A stretch of 64,000 bases of DNA from contig CAITZM010000169.1 of NCBI GenBank assembly GCA_903896925.1, positions 1 through 64,000 on the forward strand, written 5' to 3'. Shown here one piece after another: positions 18,182 to 26,769 of the stretch (its first letter is position 1; each line of letters opens with the position of its first letter). The position numbers were made by a program, and so were the translations under genes. The notes beneath the pieces were generated by a model that was not told the DNA's origin, ran no database searches, and saw only the letters and a program-made list of their open reading frames with translations. This DNA comes from an uncultured Lentisphaerota bacterium. Lineage in GTDB: Bacteria > Verrucomicrobiota > Kiritimatiellia > CAIQIC01.

Positions 18182-20815
18182 CTATTCCAGGTAGCAGACG
18201 GCGAGGTGCGCCTCGGGGACGGCGGCCACGTGCGCGCTGCAGCCGCGCGCTTCCAGCACGTCAATCACCTTGATCAGCGGGGCGAAGGCCGCGTAGTCGG
18301 GGAGCAGCTTGACGAGCTGGTTCTGCGAGTGTTCGAAGAAGGCGGCGTTGAAGCTGGCGTTTTTGTCGTGCGGAAAGATCGGCAGGTAGATGATCTGCTG
18401 CTCGACCAGGTCCTGGAAGAAATGCGTGCCGTAGGACACTTCCGGGGCGTGTCCGGCTTCCTCACGGGCGAGCTCCACCAGCACGCCGGCATGATCGATG
18501 TCGGCATAGCCGACGTTCACACCCAGTTCCAGGTTGCTGCTGCCCCAGCGGCCCGGCCCCACCAGCATCAGGCCGTGCGCGCGGATCGTGGGGTGCAGGT
18601 TGAGGCGTCCGACGACGCGGCCGAGCGATTTTTTCTGCTCAGGATTCTGCAAGGCGGCGTAAGCCGCGGGATCGATGTGGATGATGTGCCGGATATCGTG
18701 GACCTCGCCGCCGCTGATGAAGCGGCTTGCGCGGAACAGGACGCGGTCGGCCGGCAGGTGCGCGGGCAGCTTGGCCACGCCATGGCGGCCGGGCACCCAC
18801 AGGGGCCGGCACTGCAACAGGTTGAACCAGACCACCCCCTGCGCATCCACCCGCGCGGTAAACTCCGTATCCACCGGCTGGCCGTAGGCCTGCTCCAGCG
18901 CCGCGAGCATCCGGCCCATCGTCTTCACAAACGGCGTGCGCCGGATCAGGTTGTTGAAAGTCAGCACGACCGGCTGCGCGGCCAGATCAAAGTGGCTGCT
19001 GAACGGCTCGGTCAGGTGCTCGTCCTGCTGCAGGGAAACCAGCAGCGAAAGCGGCATCGCCTGATAGTCCGGCAGGACCTCGCTGACGGCGACGCTCTCC
19101 AGGGTGTTGGCGCGCAAATCCAGCAGATCCATTTCGCGCTGCGAATATTTGATCACCTCCGGGCCGACCTCCGGGCGCAGTTCGGGGTGGCTGATGGCGA
19201 TCATGCGCGGATAGTCACCCCCGACCCGGTTGACCGCGCGCGTGCCGAGGCCGAAGACCAGCCGGATCACGCCCTGCTTCGGGTCAATACGGTCGTTCCA
19301 GACATAGAGGTTGCGCGAGAAGGCGACGCCGGCGAGGCACGGGAAGAAATAGTGCTGGTGCGGCCGGCCGGCCACGCGCATCACCAGGATCGCCATCTGC
19401 TCGTCCTGGTCCGTCAGGCCGCGGCTGGCCCGGTAGGAGAGGGCGTCCGGGTTGAGCGCGCTGGCGTAGACCAGCTTGACGGCGCGCATGAACGCCTCCA
19501 GCCGTTCCTCTGGCGCACCCTGGTTCGCGCAGAACTCGCTGCGGTACTTGCCGGCGAACGCGAAGCCGTAGCTGTCCTCCAGCAGGCTGCTGGAGCGGAC
19601 GATGATCGGCGCCTGCCCGAAGTAATCGAGCATGCTGCGGAACAGCTCGACGATCTCCGGCGAAAACTTCCCGGCCAGGAACCGCTGTTCGACGTCGGCG
19701 TACTCCTCCTCCGAGATGCGCTCGCTGCGCGACAGCTGCAGGCGCAGCCGGAACAGATCGTTGTTGACCAGGAACGTGAAGAACACGTCCGAGCCGATGT
19801 AGAACGAGTCGTGCGCCTCCAGCACCTTGCCCAGGTCGCCCGTGCCGTCGTGGTGCGCCTGCAGCACGCGCCGCGCGACGAGCATCCCCGCCGCCTTGCC
19901 GCCGATGCGGCCCGACCCGATCATCCGGTCGCGGATGCCCAGCAGGTCTTGCACCGTGAAGAAGCGGTTGGCGAGGTCGAAGAACTGCGGATGATGCCCC
20001 ACCAGCATGTGTGTCATCTCCGCCTTCAGCGCCGCCACGTCCGGCGGCAGCTGCTGGCCGTTGCCACCCGCCTCGCGGTAGAGCATCAGCCGGCGGTACA
20101 CGCTCTCCCATGGGGCGATCGAGCCGGCCGGCTGGCTCAGCGGCTGCTGCCGGGCCGCTGTCGACACCGCCGCGGCCTCGCCGCTTTGGAAGACCGGCAG
20201 GAACCGCTCCCCCTCTTGCACATGCGGCAGAAACATCTGGTTCGAGAACCGGCCCCAGACCTTGAGCGGATGCAGGTAGAGCCGGCCCTGGGCGTGAAAG
20301 ACGTCCAGGAGCAGCTGGGTCGTATCGCGGATGCGCGCCACCGCGCCCGGCGCGTGCTGCCCGCGCGTCAGCGCGAAATAGGTCACCGTGTCCAGCTCGA
20401 ACAGGAACGGACAGGTCACCTGGAAAAAATTCGCCAGCAGCTCGTCCGTGGCCCACTCCACCACCAGCGCCGAGAGATTGTCGAAGACGTAGAACACCTC
20501 CGGCCCCTGTTCCCCGATGATCCGGTGGACCTCGCCGCTGAAGGTGTCGAAGCCCGGGCTGGGGTCCACCTCGATCATGCGAATGCGCGGATCGGGCGGC
20601 AACACGGGCGGATGCAAGGCAAAGCGCAGGTAGACCAGTTTCCGGCCCGCCTGCAGCGCGTGCTCCGCGAACGGCCTGACGAGGTTGATGTAGTCCTGCA
20701 ACTGGTCGACCTGCCAGACCACGTTGTCGCCCAGCCGCAGGCCCTGGACCACCTCGTCGAGCGACTCCAACCCGCTGGTGATCACTGGTTCCGGTTTGAA
20801 GATCTGTTCTTTCAT
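18182..20815 (-). CDS. KaiC-like domain fused to PEP/pyruvate-binding (PPDK N) domain
   Basis: 877 aa. The start at 20815 follows GAGGG. Residues about 10-210 resemble a RecA/KaiC fold: TSGLESLDEVVQGLRLGD is followed by sequence lacking the Walker A GxxxxGKT, and VFYVFDNLSALV sits where Walker B would be. From about residue 290 there is a PEP-synthase/PPDK N-terminal domain with GRIGGKAAGM (302-311) and IIVRSSSLLEDSYGF (404-418), FAGKYRSEF, then GVAFSRNLYVW. The phospho-His and PEP-binding domains of true PEP synthase are absent. ATP-grasp residues appear intact, so it may still bind or use ATP. It converges on GDH-like 1 and is divergent from GDH-like 2. Confidence 0.8.
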   Translation of the reverse strand: MKEQIFKPEPVITSGLESLDEVVQGLRLGDNVVWQVDQLQDYINLVRPFAEHALQAGRKLVYLRFALHPPVLPPDPRIRMIEVDPSPGFDTFSGEVHRIIGEQGPEVFYVFDNLSALVVEWATDELLANFFQVTCPFLFELDTVTYFALTRGQHAPGAVARIRDTTQLLLDVFHAQGRLYLHPLKVWGRFSNQMFLPHVQEGERFLPVFQSGEAAAVSTAARQQPLSQPAGSIAPWESVYRRLMLYREAGGNGQQLPPDVAALKAEMTHMLVGHHPQFFDLANRFFTVQDLLGIRDRMIGSGRIGGKAAGMLVARRVLQAHHDGTGDLGKVLEAHDSFYIGSDVFFTFLVNNDLFRLRLQLSRSERISEEEYADVEQRFLAGKFSPEIVELFRSMLDYFGQAPIIVRSSSLLEDSYGFAFAGKYRSEFCANQGAPEERLEAFMRAVKLVYASALNPDALSYRASRGLTDQDEQMAILVMRVAGRPHQHYFFPCLAGVAFSRNLYVWNDRIDPKQGVIRLVFGLGTRAVNRVGGDYPRMIAISHPELRPEVGPEVIKYSQREMDLLDLRANTLESVAVSEVLPDYQAMPLSLLVSLQQDEHLTEPFSSHFDLAAQPVVLTFNNLIRRTPFVKTMGRMLAALEQAYGQPVDTEFTARVDAQGVVWFNLLQCRPLWVPGRHGVAKLPAHLPADRVLFRASRFISGGEVHDIRHIIHIDPAAYAALQNPEQKKSLGRVVGRLNLHPTIRAHGLMLVGPGRWGSSNLELGVNVGYADIDHAGVLVELAREEAGHAPEVSYGTHFFQDLVEQQIIYLPIFPHDKNASFNAAFFEHSQNQLVKLLPDYAAFAPLIKVIDVLEARGCSAHVAAVPEAHLAVCYLE

Positions 20816-21270
20816 ACTTGGGCCCTCGTCGCAGCACGCAACTCTAATCGTCAGGCCCCCGGATGCAATCCTCAAATCGCCAGGCGCCATGAACACACGC
20901 GCACGGTGGCCCGCGTGCCAGCGGTTGGCTGGGCGCGATCCCCGGGGTGTCCACGCCTTGAGCCTGCCCGCCATGAAAAATGGCCAGGCATGGGCAGACT
21001 TCTCTTTAGTCGGCTTTGACAAATCCGGATAACACGATTACAGGTAACAAGCATGTGCATATTTGAGGCGCGCATGGGGCCGTAAGACGGTCGGGGCTTG
21101 ATGGCTGTGGGTGGTTCCGGCGGCTTGTCGGTTGATGCGGTGGTCGGGCGGTGCGCGAGTGCCGGCGCTGGCCCGGGAACCGCAGGTGCTGGGGTTGCCG
21201 CTGGGGTGTGTGCACGCAGGCTGGCGCGGCGGATGTGCCGCTTAGGGTTGGATGATGCAGGAGAACACAG
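20816..21270. other. Divergent intergenic region between PEP-synthase-like and GDH-like 2 genes
   Basis: 455 bp without a convincing gene. A TTGACA at 21016-21021 with a weak TACAGG 17 bp downstream could be a promoter reading towards GDH-like 2, though it lies 225 bp from that start. No clear repeat or riboswitch was recognised. Confidence 0.4.
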
Positions 21271-22518
21271 ATGAGCAACAGTAATCCGTTTGACGCGGTC
21301 CGTTCGCAGTTTGAAGAGGCTGTGGCCTTTCTCGGTCTCGATCCCGACCTGGTGGAATTTCTGCGCCATCCCGTCCGTGAATTTCTCTTCACGGTGCCCG
21401 TCCGCCTGGACAATGGTCGGACGCAGATCCTCCAGGGCTACCGCATCCAGCACAACGACGCCCGCGGCCCGTGCAGCGGCGGGCTGTACTTCCACCAGGA
21501 GGAAAATTTGCAGGTCGGGCGCGCCCTGGCCGCCTGGACCACCTGGCGCAATGCACTCATGGACCTCCCGCTGGGCGGAGCCAGCGGCGGCCTGGTCTGT
21601 GACTTGAAGAAACTGTCCAAGGCCGAGACGGAGCGTGCCGTACGCGGCTGGATTCGCGCCATTGCGCCGGAGCTGGGCGGGCACCGCGACGTGATCACCC
21701 CCGGCAGCGGGGCGACGCCCCAGATGATGGCGTGGATGATGGACGAATTCGAAGCGTTGAGCGGCCGTGCGCACCCCGCCGTCGTCACCGGCAAGCCCAT
21801 CGTCCTGGGCGGGTCGCAAGGCCACACCGAAGCCCTTGCGCGCAGCGGTGTCGTGGCCGTCCGGGAAGCCTGCAAACTTATCCCGATGAATCCGGCCGGT
21901 TCCTATGCCATTCAAGGCTTTGGCAATGTCGGCCAATGCGTGGCCCTGCTGCACCCCGAAATCCTGGGCGGCGGCAAGCTGGTGGCGGTGTCCGACTCCA
22001 GCGGCGCCGTGGTCAGCCGCACGGGCATCGACCCCAAGGAGCTTGTGGACTACAAGCGCCGGCACGGGAAAATACTGGGTTTTCCGGGCGCCGAACCCAT
22101 CCTTGGCGCGGACTTGCTCGAACTCAATGTGGACGTCCTTTACCCGGCCGCTGCGGCAGAGGTCATCACCGGCAACAACGCCGACCAGATCAATGCCAAG
22201 GTCGTCTGCGAACTGGCGCCGGGGGCGACCACGCCGGAAGCCAACACGATTCTGGACCTCAAAGGCGTCTACATGATCCCGGACCTGCTCGCCAACGCCG
22301 GCGGCGTGATTGCGAGCTACTTCGAACAGGTCCAAAGCACGAATAATTATTATTGGCCGCGCGACGAAGTTCACCGCCTGCTCGACGCCAAGATCACCGC
22401 GGCCTATGGCGCGGCGGCAGAACTCCAGAAGAGCCGGAACATCCGCCTGCGTTTCGCCGCCCTGCTGATCGCGGTCACGCGCGTCGCCGAGGCGGCCCGC
22501 CTGCGCGGCTGGGTGTGA
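21271..22518 (+). CDS. Glutamate-dehydrogenase-like protein 2, catalytic residues lost
   Basis: 415 aa and closely related to GDH-like 1 over its whole length. The start follows GGAG. Substitutions at the GdhA active-site positions: Lys89 to Ser69 (GPCSGGLYF), Lys113 to Arg93 (TTWRNAL), Lys125 to Ser105 (LPLGGASGGL) and also Asp165 to Gly (VITPGSGATP). The Rossmann motif YAIQGFGNVGQCVALL is intact and closer to the consensus than in paralogue 1. The dinucleotide site is therefore conserved while the chemistry is gone. It converges on top6A with only 9 bp between the stops. Confidence 0.88.
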   Translation: MSNSNPFDAVRSQFEEAVAFLGLDPDLVEFLRHPVREFLFTVPVRLDNGRTQILQGYRIQHNDARGPCSGGLYFHQEENLQVGRALAAWTTWRNALMDLPLGGASGGLVCDLKKLSKAETERAVRGWIRAIAPELGGHRDVITPGSGATPQMMAWMMDEFEALSGRAHPAVVTGKPIVLGGSQGHTEALARSGVVAVREACKLIPMNPAGSYAIQGFGNVGQCVALLHPEILGGGKLVAVSDSSGAVVSRTGIDPKELVDYKRRHGKILGFPGAEPILGADLLELNVDVLYPAAAAEVITGNNADQINAKVVCELAPGATTPEANTILDLKGVYMIPDLLANAGGVIASYFEQVQSTNNYYWPRDEVHRLLDAKITAAYGAAAELQKSRNIRLRFAALLIAVTRVAEAARLRGWV

Positions 22519-22527
22519 ACCCGTCAC

Positions 22528-23667
22528 TCACGGCAGGAATTTGTTCTTCTTCAGCTTGTCCGGCAGATAGGTGTCGAGGACGAAGTTCAGGCCGTGCTTG
22601 GCGAAGGCCTGCTGTTCCACGCGGACGCCGAGCTTGAGCATGTGGTTGAGCGCGTCCTGCCATTCCTTGTGATGCTGGATGAACGGGTCGTTCTTGAGCG
22701 CATCCTTCGCGCGCTTGACGTCGGCCTCCTCCAGCGGGTGCGTTGCGTCCTCCAGCTCGTAGTCGGCGATGTCCTGTGGCGTGACGCCGAGGTAGTGTGC
22801 CTGTGGCACGCAGAAGAACCGGTTGATGTGCGCCGCCTGGCCGGAGCCGACCTTGAGCGTGCGGTAGATGTTGCAGTAGCCGTAGGGGTCGCCGTCGGTG
22901 AAGGCGAGCACGGGCAGCTTCTGGTCGTCGGCGAGCCGGCGGATAAAGCGCCGGCACGCGCGCGTGGGCACGCCGCTCATCGAGATCAGGATGCAGTGCG
23001 CCTTCTCGTAGTAGCGGTGGTGCACGAGACGCTGGAAGAGCGAGGCGGTCTCGATGGCGAGGATGAACCTGGCCTTGCCCGCCTCGAAGCGCAGGTGCTC
23101 CACGCGCGAGGGGATGCTCCACGCGCCGGTGCCGAGCTTCGTGCAGTCGATGCGGATGTCCTTGCCGTTGCCGGGGTCCTGGTCGATCACGACCAGCGGG
23201 CCGGTGACGTCGCCGCCGCGTTCCTCCGGGATGTAGCCGAGCTGCTCGCGGTTGATGGCGAGCATCGCCTCGATGTCGTCGAGCAGGGTGTCGGATTCCG
23301 GCTGCTCGTCGAAACGGCACTCGCCCCAGCTCTTGCTGTTGTAGTAGACCTCGCGCTTGCCCGCGATGTCGTCCTTGTCGAGCAGGTCGTTCTTGGTGGT
23401 TGCCAGCAGCCGCATCGACTGCGCGAAGGTTTTGACCGTGTTGTAGGAGAGCGTGCGCGTCGCGGTCTTGCCGAGGATTTCGAAATGCCCGCGCTTCACG
23501 TCATATTTGACGTTCTGCAGCGAGCGGATCGGGAAGACCATCTCCGGCTTGCGGTGCTTCTTGACGATGTCCTCGTGGATCTCGCCGGCGACCGCCATGA
23601 TCTTCTGCGCGGCGGCCTTCTTCGAGATGATCTCCGGCGCGCTGGGAACCTTGTTGGCTTTGCTCAT
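22528..23667 (-). CDS. top6A: DNA topoisomerase VI subunit A (Spo11-like)
   Basis: 379 aa. Catalytic subunit of a type IIB topoisomerase, which cuts both DNA strands through a tyrosyl link. The Tyr motif is KREVYYNSK (Tyr109 the likely nucleophile; Tyr108 adjacent), in a winged-helix CAP domain. The Toprim domain has the Glu of ILAIETASLFQRL (Glu206) and FTDGDPYGYCNIY with Asp258 and Asp260. ATG 23667 is preferred because AAGGAC lies about 8 nt upstream; an ATG 18 bp earlier is possible. It follows top6B with an 82-bp gap containing an inverted repeat. The family is mainly archaeal and plant. Confidence 0.93.
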   Translation of the reverse strand: MSKANKVPSAPEIISKKAAAQKIMAVAGEIHEDIVKKHRKPEMVFPIRSLQNVKYDVKRGHFEILGKTATRTLSYNTVKTFAQSMRLLATTKNDLLDKDDIAGKREVYYNSKSWGECRFDEQPESDTLLDDIEAMLAINREQLGYIPEERGGDVTGPLVVIDQDPGNGKDIRIDCTKLGTGAWSIPSRVEHLRFEAGKARFILAIETASLFQRLVHHRYYEKAHCILISMSGVPTRACRRFIRRLADDQKLPVLAFTDGDPYGYCNIYRTLKVGSGQAAHINRFFCVPQAHYLGVTPQDIADYELEDATHPLEEADVKRAKDALKNDPFIQHHKEWQDALNHMLKLGVRVEQQAFAKHGLNFVLDTYLPDKLKKNKFLP

Positions 23668-23680
23668 AATTAAGTCCTTA

Positions 23681-23745
23681 GTCATTGGTCATTTGTCACT
23701 GGTGCCGCTGGCCGAACAAAGGACCAGTGACCCATGACAAGTGAC
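23681..23745. repeat. Imperfect 23-bp inverted repeat between top6B and top6A
   Basis: Arms 23681-23703 and 23723-23745 match at 19 of 23 positions when one is reverse-complemented; both are built from GTCAYTxGTCAT/GTCACTGGT words. It sits inside the intergenic gap of the operon, so it could act as an RNA hairpin affecting top6A expression, or be a mobile palindrome. There is no T-run for termination. Confidence 0.7.
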
Positions 23746-23749
23746 GTGC

Positions 23750-25477
23750 TCATACATCCAGGTGCGTCTTCTCCAGCATCCTCTTCAAGTCCGTGACGAC
23801 CTTGTCCTCTTCCTTGTCGCTGAGCTTGAGGATGTCCTTCAGGCCGAGGGCGAGGTGGGGGATGTACATCTCGATGTAGCTGCGCTTGCGGGCGGCCTCG
23901 AGTTCGTGGTGGCGCTTGTGCAGGAAGACCGAAAGCCGCCGGCCGCACTCCTGCAGGCCGAGCGTCAACTCGTCGATGATTTCGCCGTAGCCGGCGATGG
24001 CGTCCTTGCTTTCGCTGGTGAACGGCACCCAGACGCTGGCCATGTGCACCAGCATCACCACCGGCCCGAGCGGCAGCGCGTCCTTCGGCTGGGCGAGGCC
24101 GTAGCTCTTCCAGTTGACGCCGACGACGGCCTTGGTCATCGCGCACGCGCCGCCCTGGTAGAGCAGCGGCACGCGGTTGGCGAAGCGCATCACGCGCACC
24201 GGCTCCTCGTTGCCCAGCCCCTCGTTCTCCTGCGGCCGCGCGTAGGCGAGGCCGATCTCGATCTGGAACGGGTTGCCGCGGTAGACCGCCGGCTCGCGCG
24301 TCACGGCGGTGAAGAAGTCGGCCTTCAATTCCTTTTGCAGGCCCGCGAGGATTTGCGCTTCGCCGATCGGGGAAAGGCAGTCGGTCGGCGGCCGCATCAG
24401 CTTCGTGCCCTGGATCGCCTTGTAGAGCGCCTCGCTCTGCTGGTGCGCGATGCGTGTCGGGTTGGTCTTCGGCTCGATGCCGGCGCGCTCGCAGATGTCC
24501 AGCGCGGTCTGGGCGCTGACGCGCGAGAAGTCGCTGGACAACGCCGAGCGCACCGTCCGGCTTTCCGTGTCCTTGAGCATCTGCATCAGCATGCCCAGCT
24601 CCACACCGTGGGGGTGGGGCAGGATCTCGTCCGGGATCTTCGGCATCAGCTTGATGGCGCGGATATAGGAGACGGAGATGGTGGATGGGGGAGGGGTGAT
24701 GGCGGAAGTGGAAACCTCGGCCGCGCCCTTTTCCGCTTTCTGCTTTCCGCTTTCCGCTTTGGTCAGCAGCGTCATCCGGTAGTGCAGCGACAGGTGCGGG
24801 TTGACGATGGCGCACTGTTTCACGAACTCGTCCACCGACTGCCTGCCGCGCTGGTAGGCGGCCTCCATCTCGATGCTGACGCTGGTGCCGTGGCGGGAGA
24901 CGACCGGCTCGCCCTCCGGCTGGCCCTCGGCGTTGACCGGCTGGAACATCGGCAGCCAATCCTGCTCGGTGTCGCTTAGGATCGCCGGCTTGTTCTGGCG
25001 CGTATCGATCTGCACCGCCATGGAGTGTGCCGTGTGCGCGCCCTTGATGCGCGAGAGGATGCGCGTCGCCGCGCCCGTGGTCAGCTGGCCGTACATCCCG
25101 GCCGCGCTGATGCCGATGCCTTGCTGGCCGCGGCTCATCCGCAGCCGGTGGAACTTCGACCCGTAGAGCAGCTTCGCGAAGATCTTCGGGATCTGGTTCT
25201 TGACGATGCCCGGCCCGTTGTCGGTGATGGTGACCCGGAACCGCGTCTCGGCGGTCTGTTCCAGCTCGACGGCGATCTCCGGCAGGATGCCGCCCTCCTC
25301 GCAAGCGTCGAGCGAGTTGTCCACCGCCTCCTTGACCGCGGTCAGCAGCGCGCGCCGCGGGCTGTCGAAGCCCAGCAGGTGCCGGTTCTTGAGGAAGAAT
25401 TCCGACACCGAAATGTCGCGCTGTTTGCTCGCCATGCTCTCGGCCGTCGCCGGCCCACTGCCGTTTCGTTTTGCCAT
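23750..25477 (-). CDS. top6B: DNA topoisomerase VI subunit B (GHKL ATPase)
   Basis: 575 aa. ATPase subunit of topoisomerase VI, which dimerises on ATP binding and drives strand passage with subunit A. GHKL motifs: KEAVDNSLDA (49-58, Glu50/Asn54), TDNGPG (85-90) and SRGQQGIGIS (115-124). Later HPHGVELGML and the transducer region are recognisable. The ATG at 25477 follows GGCGAGG; a TTG 15 bp upstream is less likely. Around 24679-24775 the protein carries an in-frame segment rich in Lys, Glu, Ser and Pro that looks like an inserted repeat. It is the first gene of the top6B-top6A unit. Confidence 0.93.
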   Translation of the reverse strand: MAKRNGSGPATAESMASKQRDISVSEFFLKNRHLLGFDSPRRALLTAVKEAVDNSLDACEEGGILPEIAVELEQTAETRFRVTITDNGPGIVKNQIPKIFAKLLYGSKFHRLRMSRGQQGIGISAAGMYGQLTTGAATRILSRIKGAHTAHSMAVQIDTRQNKPAILSDTEQDWLPMFQPVNAEGQPEGEPVVSRHGTSVSIEMEAAYQRGRQSVDEFVKQCAIVNPHLSLHYRMTLLTKAESGKQKAEKGAAEVSTSAITPPPSTISVSYIRAIKLMPKIPDEILPHPHGVELGMLMQMLKDTESRTVRSALSSDFSRVSAQTALDICERAGIEPKTNPTRIAHQQSEALYKAIQGTKLMRPPTDCLSPIGEAQILAGLQKELKADFFTAVTREPAVYRGNPFQIEIGLAYARPQENEGLGNEEPVRVMRFANRVPLLYQGGACAMTKAVVGVNWKSYGLAQPKDALPLGPVVMLVHMASVWVPFTSESKDAIAGYGEIIDELTLGLQECGRRLSVFLHKRHHELEAARKRSYIEMYIPHLALGLKDILKLSDKEEDKVVTDLKRMLEKTHLDV

Positions 25478-25923
25478 AAGTTGCCTCGCCAAAAATGTGC
25501 GCGCAACGTAGCCGAAACCGGCGCGGTTTCCAAGCGCAGCGAGCAGCCAGGCAGCAAAAGAATTTTAACGCAGAGGCTTGCCCGCCTCAGGCGGGCGTCA
25601 AGGAAATCGTAAGGCGCAAAGGAAGGCGTAAAGCGGAGCAGGCCAAGAAGGCGGAGCAGAATTTAACGCAAGCCGGCCCTGTAGCCGGGAGCGGTGATCC
25701 CGGCCAACCCGGCCCCGGCAAAACCGGGCCGGCGACCCCGGCTACAATAACGAGGGGTGGGGTCGATTGATCGGGTCTGGTCAGGCACGTGTGGATCGGC
25801 TGGCTTGTATCCAAGGCATAGCACCATAACGCAATCTTAACAGGCGTGACTCGAAAAGTGCTTGGCGGCGGGCCGGTGATTTCATATCTATCGGCCCGGG
25901 GGCGGAGGAGATCAGGTTCTGTT
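25478..25923. repeat. Intergenic region with paired REP palindromes (BIME-like)
   Basis: No gene. 25580-25596 is a perfect short palindrome (GCCCGCCT/AGGCGGGC). 25681-25745 is a composite: GTAG then CCGGGAGC-GGT-GATCCCGG, a spacer, then a second palindrome in inverted orientation ending in GGCTAC. The same composite occurs at 29144-29210. A 15-bp word GTGGATCGGCTGGCT (25791-25805) also recurs downstream of the second copy with one mismatch. Phrases like TTTAACGCA and AAGGCGCAAAGG are other dispersed repeats. Confidence 0.8.
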
Positions 25924-26643
25924 ATGAGCATACGTGTAGTCATTTTGGAGGATCATGGCAGCCAGCGGCGTCTCCTGCGCCGCATGCTGGCCGAGGCGGG
26001 GGATGTGGACGTGACCGGCGAAGCGGCCACCCTCAAGGAGGCCGCGGCGCTGATTGCGGCGCAGAAGCCGGATCTGCTCCTGGTGGACGTCCAGCTCGCC
26101 GATGGCAACGCCTTCAAACTGCTCGAGACGTTGAGCGATCCGCCGCCCGTCATTTTTACCAGCGGCCACCGGGAATATGCCGTGGAGGCGTTTGGCTTCC
26201 GGGCCTTTGACTACCTGGTGAAACCGTTCCCTGCTGCGCGGCTCGCCGAAGCGCTGGAGCGTTTCCGCGAGAGCCGGAACAAGGCTATCTCGCCGGTGGT
26301 GGATGCCGGGAACTTATTGCTGCTGCGGCAGGGTGCGAAAACCTATTTCGTTTCCGTGGCGGATTTGGTGTCCATCCAGGCCAGCCGGGAATACACCACC
26401 CTGCGGGACCTGCATGGGCGCACCTTCGTGGAAAAGCGACCGCTTCGCTATTGGGCCGAGCGCCTGCCGGCCGGGCAGTTCGTCCAGCTGGACCGCTCCA
26501 CCGTGATCAACTTTTCCATGATTGACCATGTCGTGCAGCGCACATCGCAGGAGATGTCGCTCTTTGTGAAGGCCCACCCCGAACCGCTGCTGCTGGGTCG
26601 CGCCGCCAGCGTCCGCCTGCGCGCCTGCTGTCCCACGTTTTGA
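25924..26643 (+). CDS. LytTR-family response regulator
   Basis: 239 aa. The receiver domain (residues 4-120) has the acidic pair Glu9-Asp10, phosphoacceptor Asp55 (LLLVDVQL), the Ser/Thr of VIFTSGH and the Lys of YLVKPF. The C-terminal LytTR DNA-binding domain (about 140-235) has VSIQASREYTTL, FVQLDRSTVINFSMIDHV and a terminal basic segment. The start at 25924 gives the standard receiver N-terminus, with GGAGGAGA upstream. No histidine kinase is adjacent, so the partner is unknown. Confidence 0.92.
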   Translation: MSIRVVILEDHGSQRRLLRRMLAEAGDVDVTGEAATLKEAAALIAAQKPDLLLVDVQLADGNAFKLLETLSDPPPVIFTSGHREYAVEAFGFRAFDYLVKPFPAARLAEALERFRESRNKAISPVVDAGNLLLLRQGAKTYFVSVADLVSIQASREYTTLRDLHGRTFVEKRPLRYWAERLPAGQFVQLDRSTVINFSMIDHVVQRTSQEMSLFVKAHPEPLLLGRAASVRLRACCPTF

Positions 26644-26769
26644 TGCTCGCCCGTTCGGCGCGCTGCAACCCTGCTTCGTAGACCCAGACCTGCGTTTGGT
26701 AGCCGCGCCCTTGATCCTCTGAGGCGTGTCGGGCAATTTCCCGCCGGTTGCAGGCCGCCGTGGGAGAGG

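Noticed and set aside
18206..21019. A 937-codon open frame opposite the KaiC/PEP-synthase-like gene
   Set aside because: No domain or motif is seen, and composition is that of an antisense frame. The minus-strand protein has clear conserved motifs.
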